Shown piece after piece: positions 4,541 to 11,712 of a stretch of 11,712 nucleotides of DNA. The DNA comes from JBHELQ01 sp046262995 (GTDB lineage: Bacteria; Actinomycetota; Thermoleophilia; Solirubrobacterales; Thermoleophilaceae). The notes below the pieces were generated by a model. It saw only the letters and a list, made by a program, of their open reading frames with translations. It had not been told where the DNA came from and did no database searches. A program made the translations under genes and the position numbers. Location: assembly GCA_046262995.1 (NCBI GenBank), contig JBHELQ010000123.1:1-11712 (forward strand), given 5' to 3'. Each line of letters begins with the position of its first letter. Position 1 is the stretch's first letter.

Positions 4541-7063
4541 GTGGCCGACAGCACTTCCGTTCTGGCATCCCTGCCGGTCTCCGGCGATGACCTCGAGCGC
4601 GCCGAGCGCTTCACGAAGGAATCGTTCGTCCTCGAGGGGGAGGAGCCCGGGGCCACGCTCGCCGAGGGCACGCCTCGGCGCATGGCGCTCAACGCGGCGC
4701 TCGCCGAGCTGAACGGCGGGCGCCAGGAGCCCTCGGTCGAGTGGCGGCGCGACTACTCACTGCTGTTGGGGCTCGAGCGGCTGCTGGCGGAGGACGAGCC
4801 CCACCTGGCGGACGGGGCCGTGCTTTCGGCCCACCAGGTCGACGCGCTCTCCGGAACGCTGATCGCGATCACCTCGGAGCTGCAGGTCTCGCGCAACGGA
4901 AACGGGCAGAACGGCGGCCCCGTCGAGCTGGCGGCCCCACCCGCCGAGCCGCCGGCGCCCCCGGTCGAGCCCGACGACGAGGACGGCGACCTGGTCGAGG
5001 ACGAGGACGAGGAAGAGGACGAGCCGCTCGACTGGGACGCGGCGGAGGAGGCCGAGGAGGAAGAGGCCGCCGACGCCCACGCGGACGACCCGGGCGCCGC
5101 CCGGCGGTTCTGGTTCGAGCACGCCACCGGCGCCGGCAAGACCGTGGCCGCCCTGGGCTTCGTCGAGGCCTCCCGCACCGGCGGCATCCTGATCCTCACC
5201 CACAGGCGCAACCTCGTCGACCAGTTCCTGGGCGAGTTGCGCGACCGCGGCTACCGCAAGCGGATCAGCGGGCCGCTGCTGGGCGACGGAGACGTCCCCG
5301 CCACCGGTCCGGTCACGGTCGAGACCTACCAGTGGTTCGTCCGCAACGCCGGCAAGATCTCCGACGCCTACACGATCGTCATCTGCGACGAGGCCCACAC
5401 CGCCCTCGGCGAGAAGACGAGCGCGTCGATCCGGAAGTGGATCGGACCGGTCTTCATCGGCATGACGGCGACCGGCGCGCTGATAGCGCGCCACGTCACC
5501 GACCTCTTCCCCACCCAGACCTCGCGCTTCGACCTCGCGCAGGCGGCGCGCCGCGGCGTGATCGCGCCGCTGCGCTGCGTCCGCATCCCGCCCGGCGTCG
5601 GCGTCCGCTCGATCGCGAACGTGCCGCTCCGCCGCGGCGAGGTCGACCAGGACTTCGACCAGGAGGAGCTGGCCGCCCTGCTCGACCAGGAGCCCTTCAA
5701 CCTGGCCGTGGCGGACCTCTACAAGACCCGTTTCAGGGAGGTGCCGGGAGTCGTCTACACGGCGGGCGTCCGGCACGCCCACCACGTGGCGGAGGCCTTC
5801 CGCGCCGCCGGCATCAAGGGCAAGGCGGTCTCGGGCGAGACGCCCAAGCGCGAGCTGACCCGCGTCCTTGCCGCCTACGAGCGGGGCGAGATCGACGTGC
5901 TGGTCAACGCCCAGCTGCTGGCCGAGGGCTGGAACTCGCCGCGGGCCACGGTCTGCATGCACCTGGCGCCGACGGCCTCGAAGCGCGTCTACCAGCAGCG
6001 CGTGGGCCGGGTCACCCGCCGCACCCAGGGCAAGGAGGCCGGGATCGTCGTCGACTTCGTTCATCCCGCCACGCCCAACGACGACCCCGTCGTGACCCTG
6101 CACTCGCTGCTCGACCGCGACGTCTACCGCGGCGGCGCGATCGTGGTCGGGCCGGTCCGCCGCGGGCGCGGACGGCGCGTGCGGGTGGAGCGCCGGGTGG
6201 TTCCGGTCACCGCCGACCAGGACCGCCGGGCGCAGGTCTTCGAGCGCGAGCTGTGGCGCATCGCCGTCGAGCACCTGGGCTGGGGGGAGCAGCAGGCCTG
6301 GGCGATGCTCGCGGGCGCCCGCGTGGCCACGAACAACTGGCGGCGCGCCAAGGCCATGCTCCACTTCGACAGGACGGGCGAGCTCCGCCGCCTGTTCCTG
6401 CTGACCTGTCTGCAGCGCAACCGCAACACCCAGCTGCGACTCCGCGCGCTGTCCGAGGTCGGCAACGGCCGCGACGCCGAGGCGTTTGACGAGGCCGTGG
6501 AGATCGTCGGCGGCTGGACGCGCGACGAGCGCCGCGAGGGCGTCAAGGTGCTGCTCCAGGCGCTGGCCGAGAAGCAGATCGGCCGGCGCGACCAGGCGGC
6601 GCGCTGGCTCTGGCACCTGGCCGAGTACAGCCGCGAGGTGCACGAGGAGTACGCGGTCCAGCGCTGGCCCGAGACCAAGCGGCTGCTTGGCCTGCTCGTG
6701 AACTCCTCAGGCGCGGCGCATGCCCGCAACGCCCGGCGCCTGGTGCAGGCCGCCCGCAAGCACGACCGGCGGCTGTCGGCTGCGCTGCTCGCGGCGGCGC
6801 TGGCGCATACGCCGGAGGCGCAGCAGGTGCTGGACGGCGCCCGCATGCGACTGGCGCGCAAGCCGTCGGCGCTGGCCAGGGAGCTGCTGCGGAACTTCCC
6901 CAAGGGCAAGCGCAGGCGCGGCGGGCGCCGCCGGCGCCGCAAGGGCGAGCCGGATGCGCGCGGCGGTTCGCGGCGGCGGGCCGCCAACAAGGACCCTGAC
7001 CGGGAGAAGCCTGATAGCGGGTCCGGCGGCGACGAGGCCGCGGACGAGCGCGACGCAGCCTGA
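4541..7063 (+). CDS. SF2 DEAD/DEAH-type helicase with acidic linker and Arg-rich tail
   Basis: 840 residues from GTG 4541 (no clear ribosome site; frame open from 4391 without another usual start). The helicase core shows motif I ATGAGKT (195-201), motif Ia-like ILILTHRRNLVDQF (216-229), motif II DEAH (283-286), motif III TAT (309-311), motif V LLAEGWNSPRAT (459-470) and motif VI QQRVGRVTRR (485-494). The pattern is of the ResIII/UvrB-like superfamily 2. Residues 96-111 (SAHQVDALSGTLIAIT) look like the HQxxAL segment that normally lies directly before motif I. Here a Pro-rich then Asp/Glu-rich linker (~130-182) separates them. Residues ~560-785 are mostly helical with many Arg and Trp, of unknown fold; 788-815 is a highly basic tail (GKRRRGGRRRRRKGE) and the end is acidic. 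Nucleic-acid unwinding or remodelling in the cytoplasm is inferred; the specific job is unknown. Its neighbours are housekeeping genes, which argues against a defence island. Confidence 0.87.
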   Translation: MADSTSVLASLPVSGDDLERAERFTKESFVLEGEEPGATLAEGTPRRMALNAALAELNGGRQEPSVEWRRDYSLLLGLERLLAEDEPHLADGAVLSAHQVDALSGTLIAITSELQVSRNGNGQNGGPVELAAPPAEPPAPPVEPDDEDGDLVEDEDEEEDEPLDWDAAEEAEEEEAADAHADDPGAARRFWFEHATGAGKTVAALGFVEASRTGGILILTHRRNLVDQFLGELRDRGYRKRISGPLLGDGDVPATGPVTVETYQWFVRNAGKISDAYTIVICDEAHTALGEKTSASIRKWIGPVFIGMTATGALIARHVTDLFPTQTSRFDLAQAARRGVIAPLRCVRIPPGVGVRSIANVPLRRGEVDQDFDQEELAALLDQEPFNLAVADLYKTRFREVPGVVYTAGVRHAHHVAEAFRAAGIKGKAVSGETPKRELTRVLAAYERGEIDVLVNAQLLAEGWNSPRATVCMHLAPTASKRVYQQRVGRVTRRTQGKEAGIVVDFVHPATPNDDPVVTLHSLLDRDVYRGGAIVVGPVRRGRGRRVRVERRVVPVTADQDRRAQVFERELWRIAVEHLGWGEQQAWAMLAGARVATNNWRRAKAMLHFDRTGELRRLFLLTCLQRNRNTQLRLRALSEVGNGRDAEAFDEAVEIVGGWTRDERREGVKVLLQALAEKQIGRRDQAARWLWHLAEYSREVHEEYAVQRWPETKRLLGLLVNSSGAAHARNARRLVQAARKHDRRLSAALLAAALAHTPEAQQVLDGARMRLARKPSALARELLRNFPKGKRRRGGRRRRRKGEPDARGGSRRRAANKDPDREKPDSGSGGDEAADERDAA

Positions 7064-7087
7064 CTCGGCCGCGGGGCGCCGTCAGGC
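7058..7087. terminator. Inverted repeat between convergent helicase and birA genes, possible two-way terminator
   Basis: GCCTGAC (7058-7064) and GTCAGGC (7081-7087) form a perfect 7-bp inverted repeat around a 16-nt GC-rich loop that itself contains the palindrome GGCGCC (7075-7080). Both stop codons lie inside the arms. There is no T tract on either side, so this would be a U-less terminator, if it is one. Part of the symmetry follows from both genes ending in GCC-TGA. Confidence 0.4.
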
Positions 7088-7786
7088 CAGCAGGTGCACC
7101 TCGCCGGCGTCGAGCGCGACGCGGCCCGAGTCCGTCTCCACCAGCAGCGCCCCCGACTCGTCCACGCCCGCGGCCAGGCCGTGCCCGCCGTTCCAGCGCA
7201 CGCCCGAGCCGCGGAGCGCGTCGCGCTCACGCCAGGCTGTGAGGACCGATTCGGCCGGCGCGTCGAGCCGGCGGGCCAGGGCGGGGACCACGGCGCGTAG
7301 GGCCACCTCGGGGCCGGGTGACGGCGCCCCCGCCGCGGCGGCCAGCGAGGTCGCCGTGTCCCGCAGCTCCGCCGGGAAGTCGGCTGCCCGGGTCGAGACG
7401 TTCAGGCCGATGCCGAGCACCGTCCATCCCTCCTGCGGGCGCCCCTCGAGCAGGATCCCGGCGACCTTGCGGCCCCCGATCCAGACGTCGTTGGGCCACT
7501 TGATCGCGCACTCGACCCCGGTCAGCGACTCGCACGCCTCGCAGACGCCCACGGCCGCGCCCAGCGGCAGCATCGCGTGCCGCTCCTCCAGTCCCCGCAG
7601 GAGCAGCGACATGAGCAGGGACGAGCCGGGCGGCGCCGTCCAGACCCGGCCCTGGCGGCCTCGCCCGGCCGTCTGCTCGTCTGTCGTCACCAGCGTGCCG
7701 TGCGGCGCGCCGGCGGCCGCGGCGGTCTTCGCGCGCTCGTTGGTCGAGTCGATGACGCGCCAGTGGATCCGCGGAGAGCCGATCAT
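7082..7786 (-). CDS. birA: Biotin--[acetyl-CoA-carboxylase] ligase, catalytic type without DNA-binding domain
   Basis: 234 residues. The enzyme makes biotinyl-AMP and attaches biotin to the carrier lysine of acetyl-CoA and related carboxylases. Visible motifs are the substrate-specific DSTN (13-16), the biotin/AMP loop GRGRQGRVW (41-49), KWPND (96-100), GGRKVAGILLE (104-114) with Lys107, and GIGLNV (125-130). Residues ~188-234 form the small C-terminal SH3-like domain. The helix-turn-helix repressor domain of E. coli BirA is absent, so this is a ligase only. ATG 7786 overlaps the stop of the SAM hydrolase gene in ATGA (4 nt), so the two are translationally coupled. It ends 18 bp from the convergent helicase gene. 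No carboxylase gene is in the window. Confidence 0.95.
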   Translation of the reverse strand: MIGSPRIHWRVIDSTNERAKTAAAAGAPHGTLVTTDEQTAGRGRQGRVWTAPPGSSLLMSLLLRGLEERHAMLPLGAAVGVCEACESLTGVECAIKWPNDVWIGGRKVAGILLEGRPQEGWTVLGIGLNVSTRAADFPAELRDTATSLAAAAGAPSPGPEVALRAVVPALARRLDAPAESVLTAWRERDALRGSGVRWNGGHGLAAGVDESGALLVETDSGRVALDAGEVHLLA

Positions 7787-8583
7787 CTGGGCCGCAGCCG
7801 CAGCTCCGCGTCGGGCCGCAGCCCGAGCGCGCTCCCCGCGTCGCCGCGGTTGATCGCGACGGCCAGGTTGCGGTAGGCGTCCTCGTAGACGAGCAGCTCG
7901 CCCGGCTTGACGTCGGCGAAGGTCTGCGCGTAGGTGGCCAGGTAGCGCTCGCCCGCCAGCTCGAGCTCGACCGTGCCCCCGAGCGTCATGCCGCTGCCCG
8001 CGAGGTCGCCGTGGCCGACGTTCAGCCCGGCGTTCCCGAAGCGATCCACGATCAGGACGTGCGCGACCAGAGCGTCGCCGTCGCGGCGCGGCTCTGGGAG
8101 CTCGACCCGCGCCAGCGATTCCGGCTCGAGCGGATCGCCGGCGTCGGCCAGCTCGGCGCCCGCGGCCAGCTGCGCGGCGACGGGCGAGAACAGGTCGCGT
8201 CCGTGGAACGTGGCGGAGACCGGCTCGAGCCGGTGCGGCGAGCGGGTCACGTCGACCGCCAGGTCGATTCCGCCGCAGCGCTCCCAGGCAAGGCTCAGCA
8301 GGCCGTTGTCGGGGCCCACGAGCAGCCGCCCGTCCTCGGTGCGCAGGGCGATTGCCCGCCGCTCGGTGCCGACCTGGGGATCCACCACCCCCAGGTGCAC
8401 GCCCACCGGCAGGTAGGGGAGCGTGTTGCGCAACACGATTGCGCCCTGGCGCACGTCGTAGCCCCTGATGCCGTGCGTGATGTCCACGAGCTCCGCGCCC
8501 GGGCAGATGCCGCGAATCACGCCGTGGCAGACCCCGACGAAGTCGTCGTCCCGCCCGTAGTCCGTGAGCAGGGTGACGATCAC
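7783..8583 (-). CDS. S-adenosyl-L-methionine hydrolase (adenosine-forming), DUF62/SAM hydroxide adenosyltransferase
   Basis: 266 residues, the usual family length. Family members split SAM with water into adenosine and methionine. The N-terminal signature TLLTDYGRDDDFVGV (4-18) is present, and the Asp-Arg-His set that activates water is visible as Asp68 and Arg75 in VVDPQVGTERRA and His127 in FHGRDLFSP, as in the archaeal prototype. The N-terminal (~1-150) and smaller beta-barrel C-terminal (~165-260) domains are both complete, and RFGNAGLNV (181-189) fits the second-domain consensus. I see no extra loop of the kind found in halogenases of this fold, so hydrolase is favoured over fluorinase/chlorinase. 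GTG 8583 overlaps the upstream TGA in GTGA, and the stop overlaps the birA ATG. It therefore lies between a SAM-using methyltransferase and birA in one coupled chain. Confidence 0.93.
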   Translation of the reverse strand: MIVTLLTDYGRDDDFVGVCHGVIRGICPGAELVDITHGIRGYDVRQGAIVLRNTLPYLPVGVHLGVVDPQVGTERRAIALRTEDGRLLVGPDNGLLSLAWERCGGIDLAVDVTRSPHRLEPVSATFHGRDLFSPVAAQLAAGAELADAGDPLEPESLARVELPEPRRDGDALVAHVLIVDRFGNAGLNVGHGDLAGSGMTLGGTVELELAGERYLATYAQTFADVKPGELLVYEDAYRNLAVAINRGDAGSALGLRPDAELRLRPR

Positions 8584-10103
8584 CCGGGCCTCGCGGCGGC
8601 GTCCGCCGTAAGCGCCGCCACCAGGCCGTCCAGGTCGTGGCGATCGGCCTCCACGTCGACCGGCAACCCGCTCTCGCGCAGCGCCTGGCTCGTGACCGGG
8701 CCGATGGAGACCACCCGCGCGCCCTCGGGCAGCTCCCCGGCCTGCTCGAGGAAGAAGCGCACGGTCGAGCTGGAGGTGAAGGTCACGTGGGTGGCACGGG
8801 CCAGGGCCTCACGGGTCGGATCGTCGAGCGGCTGCGCCAGCGTGTCGTAGAGCGCCAGCACGTCGAGCTCGGCGCCGCGCTCGCGCAGCGCGTCGGGGAG
8901 CACGTCTCGGGCCTCCGCGGCGCGGGCCACGAGCACCCGGCGGCCCTCGACGGGAACCGCCTCGAGCGCCTCGACCAACGACTCCGCGACCGAGCGCTCG
9001 GGCAGCACGTCCGCGCGCACCCCGCGGGCCTCGAGGGCGGCGGCGGTGCCAGGCCCGATCGCCGCGACCGTCGCGCCCGCCAGCTCTCGCGCGTCCCGCC
9101 CGCGGGCGGCAAGGGCGTCCAGCAGCAGCTCCGCCCCGTTCGGGCTCGTCAGGCAGACGAGCGCGTAGTCCGCGATTCGCTCCACCGCCTGCACGAGGGC
9201 GCCGTCGACCGGCCGCGGCACGATCCGGATCGCCGGGGCCTCGACCACCTCGGCGCCGAGCGCGGTCAGGCGCGCCGCCAGTGCGCTGGCCTGGGCGCGG
9301 GCGCGGGTGACCGCGATCACGCGTCCGTGGAGCGGGCGTCGCTCGAGCCATGCGAGCGCCTCGTGCAGCGCCGCGACAGGGCCGACCACCGTCACGGCCG
9401 GGGCGCTCACGCCCGCGTCGCGGGCCCGCTCGGCGATCTCCGCGAGCGGCCCCGTGGCGGTCAGCTGCCCGGGAAGCGTGCCCCGGGAGACGACCGCGGC
9501 CGGCTCGGACGCGTCCCTGCCCGCCTCGATCAGCGCGGCGGCTATGCGGTCCAGACGCCCGACGCCCATGTACAGGACGAGCGTGCCTGGGAAGCGCGCC
9601 AGCGCCCCCCAGTCCAGGGCGTCCTCGCCCTTCGCCGGATCCTCGTGGCCGGTCACGAACGCGACCGCCGAGGCCAGCTCGCGGTGGGTCACCGGGATGC
9701 CCGCGTGCGCAGGGGCCGCGATCCCGGCGGTCACGCCGGGGACGAGCTCGAACGCGACACCGGCGGCGGCGAGCGCCTGGGCCTCCTCGCCGCCGCGGCC
9801 GAACACGAACGGGTCGCCGCCCTTCAGGCGCACCACGGCCTTGCCCTCCCGGGCGAGCTCCACCAGCTGGCGGTTGATCTCATCCTGTCCCGTCGCCATG
9901 CCGCCCGGCTCCTTGCCGACGTATCGCAGCTCGCAGTCGGGCCGCGCTCCGTCCAGGGCGCCGCGCGGGATCAGCCGGTCGTGAAGGATCACGTCGGCCG
10001 CCGCGATCAGCTCCAGGGAGCGACGGGTCATCAGGCCGGGGTCCCCCGGCCCCGCCCCGACCAGATAGACGGTGCCCTCGCGCGCGGCGCTCATCGCGCA
10101 CAC
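8580..10103 (-). CDS. cobA-hemD: Uroporphyrinogen-III C-methyltransferase / uroporphyrinogen-III synthase fusion
   Basis: 507 residues in two domains. Residues ~10-250 are the SAM-dependent methyltransferase (CobA/SUMT): VYLVGAGPGDPGLMT (12-26), VVRLKGGDPFVFGRGGEE (90-107), VPGVTAGIAAPAHAGIPVTH (121-140) and YMGVGRL (178-184). This half methylates uroporphyrinogen III at C2 and C7 to precorrin-2, the branch to siroheme and cobalamin. Residues ~258-505 are uroporphyrinogen-III synthase (HemD): GRVIAVTRARAQAS, LTSPNGAELLLDAL (318-331), AAIGPGTAAALEARG (347-361), LALYDTL and VTFTSSSTVRFF (440-451). This half closes hydroxymethylbilane with ring-D inversion. The fusion is known in Actinobacteria and Firmicutes. 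GTG 10103 or ATG 10094 may be the start; GAGAG just before the GTG slightly favours it. Twenty nt separate it from hemC; the stop overlaps the next gene. Confidence 0.95.
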   Translation of the reverse strand: MCAMSAAREGTVYLVGAGPGDPGLMTRRSLELIAAADVILHDRLIPRGALDGARPDCELRYVGKEPGGMATGQDEINRQLVELAREGKAVVRLKGGDPFVFGRGGEEAQALAAAGVAFELVPGVTAGIAAPAHAGIPVTHRELASAVAFVTGHEDPAKGEDALDWGALARFPGTLVLYMGVGRLDRIAAALIEAGRDASEPAAVVSRGTLPGQLTATGPLAEIAERARDAGVSAPAVTVVGPVAALHEALAWLERRPLHGRVIAVTRARAQASALAARLTALGAEVVEAPAIRIVPRPVDGALVQAVERIADYALVCLTSPNGAELLLDALAARGRDARELAGATVAAIGPGTAAALEARGVRADVLPERSVAESLVEALEAVPVEGRRVLVARAAEARDVLPDALRERGAELDVLALYDTLAQPLDDPTREALARATHVTFTSSSTVRFFLEQAGELPEGARVVSIGPVTSQALRESGLPVDVEADRHDLDGLVAALTADAAARPG

Positions 10104-10123
10104 GCTCTCAGATGAGCCGAGGG

Positions 10124-11017
10124 TCAGGCATCCGCACGTTCGGCCGCGGCGAGCAGCTCGCGGGCGCCGGCGGCCAGCATCCGGGCGGCGACCTCGCGGC
10201 CCAGCTCGCCGGGTTGAGCGGCGTCCGACTCCAGCCCGTCGCGGATCCAGTGGCTTCCGTCCGGAAGGCCCGCGAACGCCGACAGGCGCAGCCGACCGTC
10301 CGCGAGCTCCGCGTAGGCGGCCACGGGGGTGCGACAGCTCGCCTCGAGCTCGGCGACGAGCGCCCTCTCGGCGGTCAGCCGCACCAGGGAATCGCGGTCC
10401 GTGAGCGACTCGGCGGCCTCCCGGGCGCGGTCATCCTCCGCGCGGGCCTCCAGCGCCAGCGCCCCCTGTCCGGGTGCCGGCGTCAGTTCGGACGCGTCGA
10501 TTGGAGTCCCTTCGGCGGAGCGCTCCAGGCGCGCGAGGCCGGCCGCCGCCAGCACGAGCGCGTCGTACGCGCCCTCCGCCAGTCGGCCGAGGCGCGTGTC
10601 CACGTTCCCGCGCAGCTCGAGCACCTCGAGGTCCGGCCTCAGCGCCAGCAGCTGCGCGCGCCTGCGCAGACTGCTCGTGCCGATCGCCGCCCCCTCGCCG
10701 AGCGCCTCGAGCGAGCCGGCTCCGCAGACGGCGTCACGCGCGTCTGCGCGCTCGGGCACGCCGGCGATGGCGAGCCCGTCGGGAAGCTCCGCCGGCACGT
10801 CCTTGGCGGAGTGCACGGCGATATCCACGCGCTCGTGGAGCAGGGCGTCCTCGAGCTCCTTCACGAAGCGCGCCTTGTCGCCCCGCGGGGCGGCGGGATC
10901 GCGATCGCCCGACGTGCGGACGGTGACGATCTCGACATCTGAGCCGAGCCGGTCGGCCACGAGGCGCGCCTGGGCGAGCGCCAGGGCGCTCCCACGCGTG
11001 CCGAGCCGCAGCGTCAA
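10124..11017 (-). CDS. hemC: Hydroxymethylbilane synthase (porphobilinogen deaminase), TTG start
   Basis: 297 residues. The enzyme links four porphobilinogens into hydroxymethylbilane on a covalently bound dipyrromethane cofactor. The sequence shows the N-terminal LRLGTRGSALALAQA (3-17), VHSAKDVP (68-75) with catalytic Asp73, GTSSLRRRAQL (113-123), LRGNVDTRLGRL (135-146), PAPGQGALALEAR (180-192) and the cofactor cysteine Cys228 in LEASCRTPVAAYA. All expected functional residues are intact. TTG 11017 is the only start that preserves the conserved N-terminus, and it overlaps the hemA stop in TTGA (4 nt). No Shine-Dalgarno is seen, so initiation probably depends on ribosomes finishing hemA. The product feeds directly into the HemD half of the next gene. 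Confidence 0.96.
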   Translation of the reverse strand: MTLRLGTRGSALALAQARLVADRLGSDVEIVTVRTSGDRDPAAPRGDKARFVKELEDALLHERVDIAVHSAKDVPAELPDGLAIAGVPERADARDAVCGAGSLEALGEGAAIGTSSLRRRAQLLALRPDLEVLELRGNVDTRLGRLAEGAYDALVLAAAGLARLERSAEGTPIDASELTPAPGQGALALEARAEDDRAREAAESLTDRDSLVRLTAERALVAELEASCRTPVAAYAELADGRLRLSAFAGLPDGSHWIRDGLESDAAQPGELGREVAARMLAAGARELLAAAERADA

Positions 11018-11712
11018 GCGTGGCGGCGCTTGCGGCGAGGCTCGAGCGGGGTCACCTCGGCCGGGGCCGCTTCGTCGCCCATGCCCGCCCCGCTGCCCGG
11101 ATCGAGCCCGAACAGCTCGCGCAGCGTGTGCACGTAGCGGTAGCCACCGCCCTCGCCCGCGGAGCCCTTCAGGCGCAGCGTCGGCTCGTGCAGCAGCCGG
11201 TTGACGAGCGCTCGCGCCATCACCCCCAGCCGCTCGCGATCGGCATCCGAGAGCGACTCCCAGCGCGACTCGTTCTCGCGCAGGACCTGCTCGACCAGCA
11301 GCTCGCCGCGCTCGCGAAGCGCGCTGATGGTGGGGACCACGTCCAGGCTCGCGAGCCAGGCGTCGAAGCGCTCCACGTCCTGGTCCACGAGCGTCCTCGC
11401 CTTCGCCGCCTCGGCCTCGCGCACGTCGAGGTTCCGCGCCACGGCGCGCTCCAGGTCGTCCATGTCGTAGAGCGCGATCCCGGGCAGGTCGCGCACGCTC
11501 GGATCGATGTCGCGAGGGACCGCGATGTCGATGATCACGAGTGGCCGCTCGCCGCGGCTCGCGGCCACGAGCTCCAGCTCCTCGCGGCCCACGATCTGGT
11601 GCGGGGAGGCCGTCGAGCTGACGACGATGTCGGCGCGCTCCAGCTCCGCCGGCAGGTCGTCGAAGCGCACCGCCGAGCCACCGAAGCGCTGCGCCAGCCC
11701 GATCGCCCGGTC
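11014..11712 (-). CDS. hemA: Glutamyl-tRNA reductase, C-terminal part (5' end outside window)
   Basis: The last 232 codons are present; the frame is open to the window edge at 11712. The enzyme reduces Glu-tRNA(Glu) with NADPH to glutamate-1-semialdehyde, the first committed and usually regulated step of C5-pathway heme synthesis. Visible parts are the end of the NADPH-binding domain (ADIVVSSTASPHQIVG, then LVIIDIAVPRDIDP, then IALYDMDDLERAVARNLDVR) and the helical dimerisation domain (AEAAKARTLVDQDVERF, LRERGELLVEQ, LSDADRERLGVMARALVNRLLHEP). The N-terminal catalytic domain with the active-site Cys is outside the window. After the conserved LRELFGLDP there is a 26-residue non-conserved Gly/Ala/Pro tail ending in the basic PRRKRRHA. 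It is the first visible gene of the tetrapyrrole run. Confidence 0.96.
   Translation of the reverse strand, partial: DRAIGLAQRFGGSAVRFDDLPAELERADIVVSSTASPHQIVGREELELVAASRGERPLVIIDIAVPRDIDPSVRDLPGIALYDMDDLERAVARNLDVREAEAAKARTLVDQDVERFDAWLASLDVVPTISALRERGELLVEQVLRENESRWESLSDADRERLGVMARALVNRLLHEPTLRLKGSAGEGGGYRYVHTLRELFGLDPGSGAGMGDEAAPAEVTPLEPRRKRRHA

Noticed and set aside
4741..6643. Long open frames (about 580 and 630 codons) overlapping the helicase in other frames
   Set aside because: Low-complexity Arg/Ala/Gly-rich or mirrored sequences without motifs; the helicase motifs I-VI lie in the chosen frame.
4541..7063. Helicase as part of a phage-defence or restriction system
   Set aside because: No nuclease, methyltransferase, toxin or mobile-element gene is nearby and base composition matches the housekeeping neighbours.
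8637..10115. 492-codon open frame antisense to cobA-hemD
   Set aside because: A shadow of third-position GC bias; all family signatures are on the minus strand.

Overview
The window is a compact, very GC-rich bacterial chromosome segment. It is read from gene content and codon use as Actinomycetota, with class Thermoleophilia (Solirubrobacterales-like) the best guess. Evidence includes almost exclusive G/C third positions, many GTG/TTG starts, a tRNA without encoded CCA, a cobA-hemD fusion and a hemA-hemC-cobA/hemD order. The genus cannot be named from this sequence alone. Nearly every base is coding: the longest non-coding stretch is about 224 bp, between two divergent genes (4317-4540).

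Layout. (1) 1-211, plus strand: the 3' end of pyrE (orotate phosphoribosyltransferase). (2) 208-4316, minus strand, read right to left: a TlpA/ResA-like thioredoxin lipoprotein, a GNAT acetyltransferase, a GalT-family nucleotidylyltransferase, an unrecognised protein, tRNA-Arg(CCU), an alpha/beta-hydrolase and a small lipoprotein. Gaps are overlaps or up to 21 nt, so this could be one transcription unit with a tRNA inside it. (3) 4541-7063, plus strand: a large SF2 helicase with an acidic linker before Walker A, a long helical C-terminal region and an Arg-rich tail. (4) 7082-11712, minus strand: hemA (partial), hemC, cobA-hemD fusion, SAM hydrolase (DUF62) and birA, with 4-nt overlaps at three of four junctions.

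How the genes work together. The right block makes the tetrapyrrole core: glutamyl-tRNA to glutamate semialdehyde (HemA), porphobilinogen to hydroxymethylbilane (HemC), then uroporphyrinogen III (HemD part) and its SAM-dependent methylation to precorrin-2 (CobA part). It is translationally coupled to a SAM-cleaving enzyme and then to biotin-protein ligase. The left block is a mixed housekeeping cluster with no obvious single pathway.

No mobile element, CRISPR array, prophage or defence island was seen. The most unusual items are two genes whose only sensible start is CTG, a GalT that has lost most of its structural zinc ligands, the helicase architecture, the tRNA embedded among protein genes, and convergent gene ends that share a CTAG or an inverted repeat containing both stop codons.
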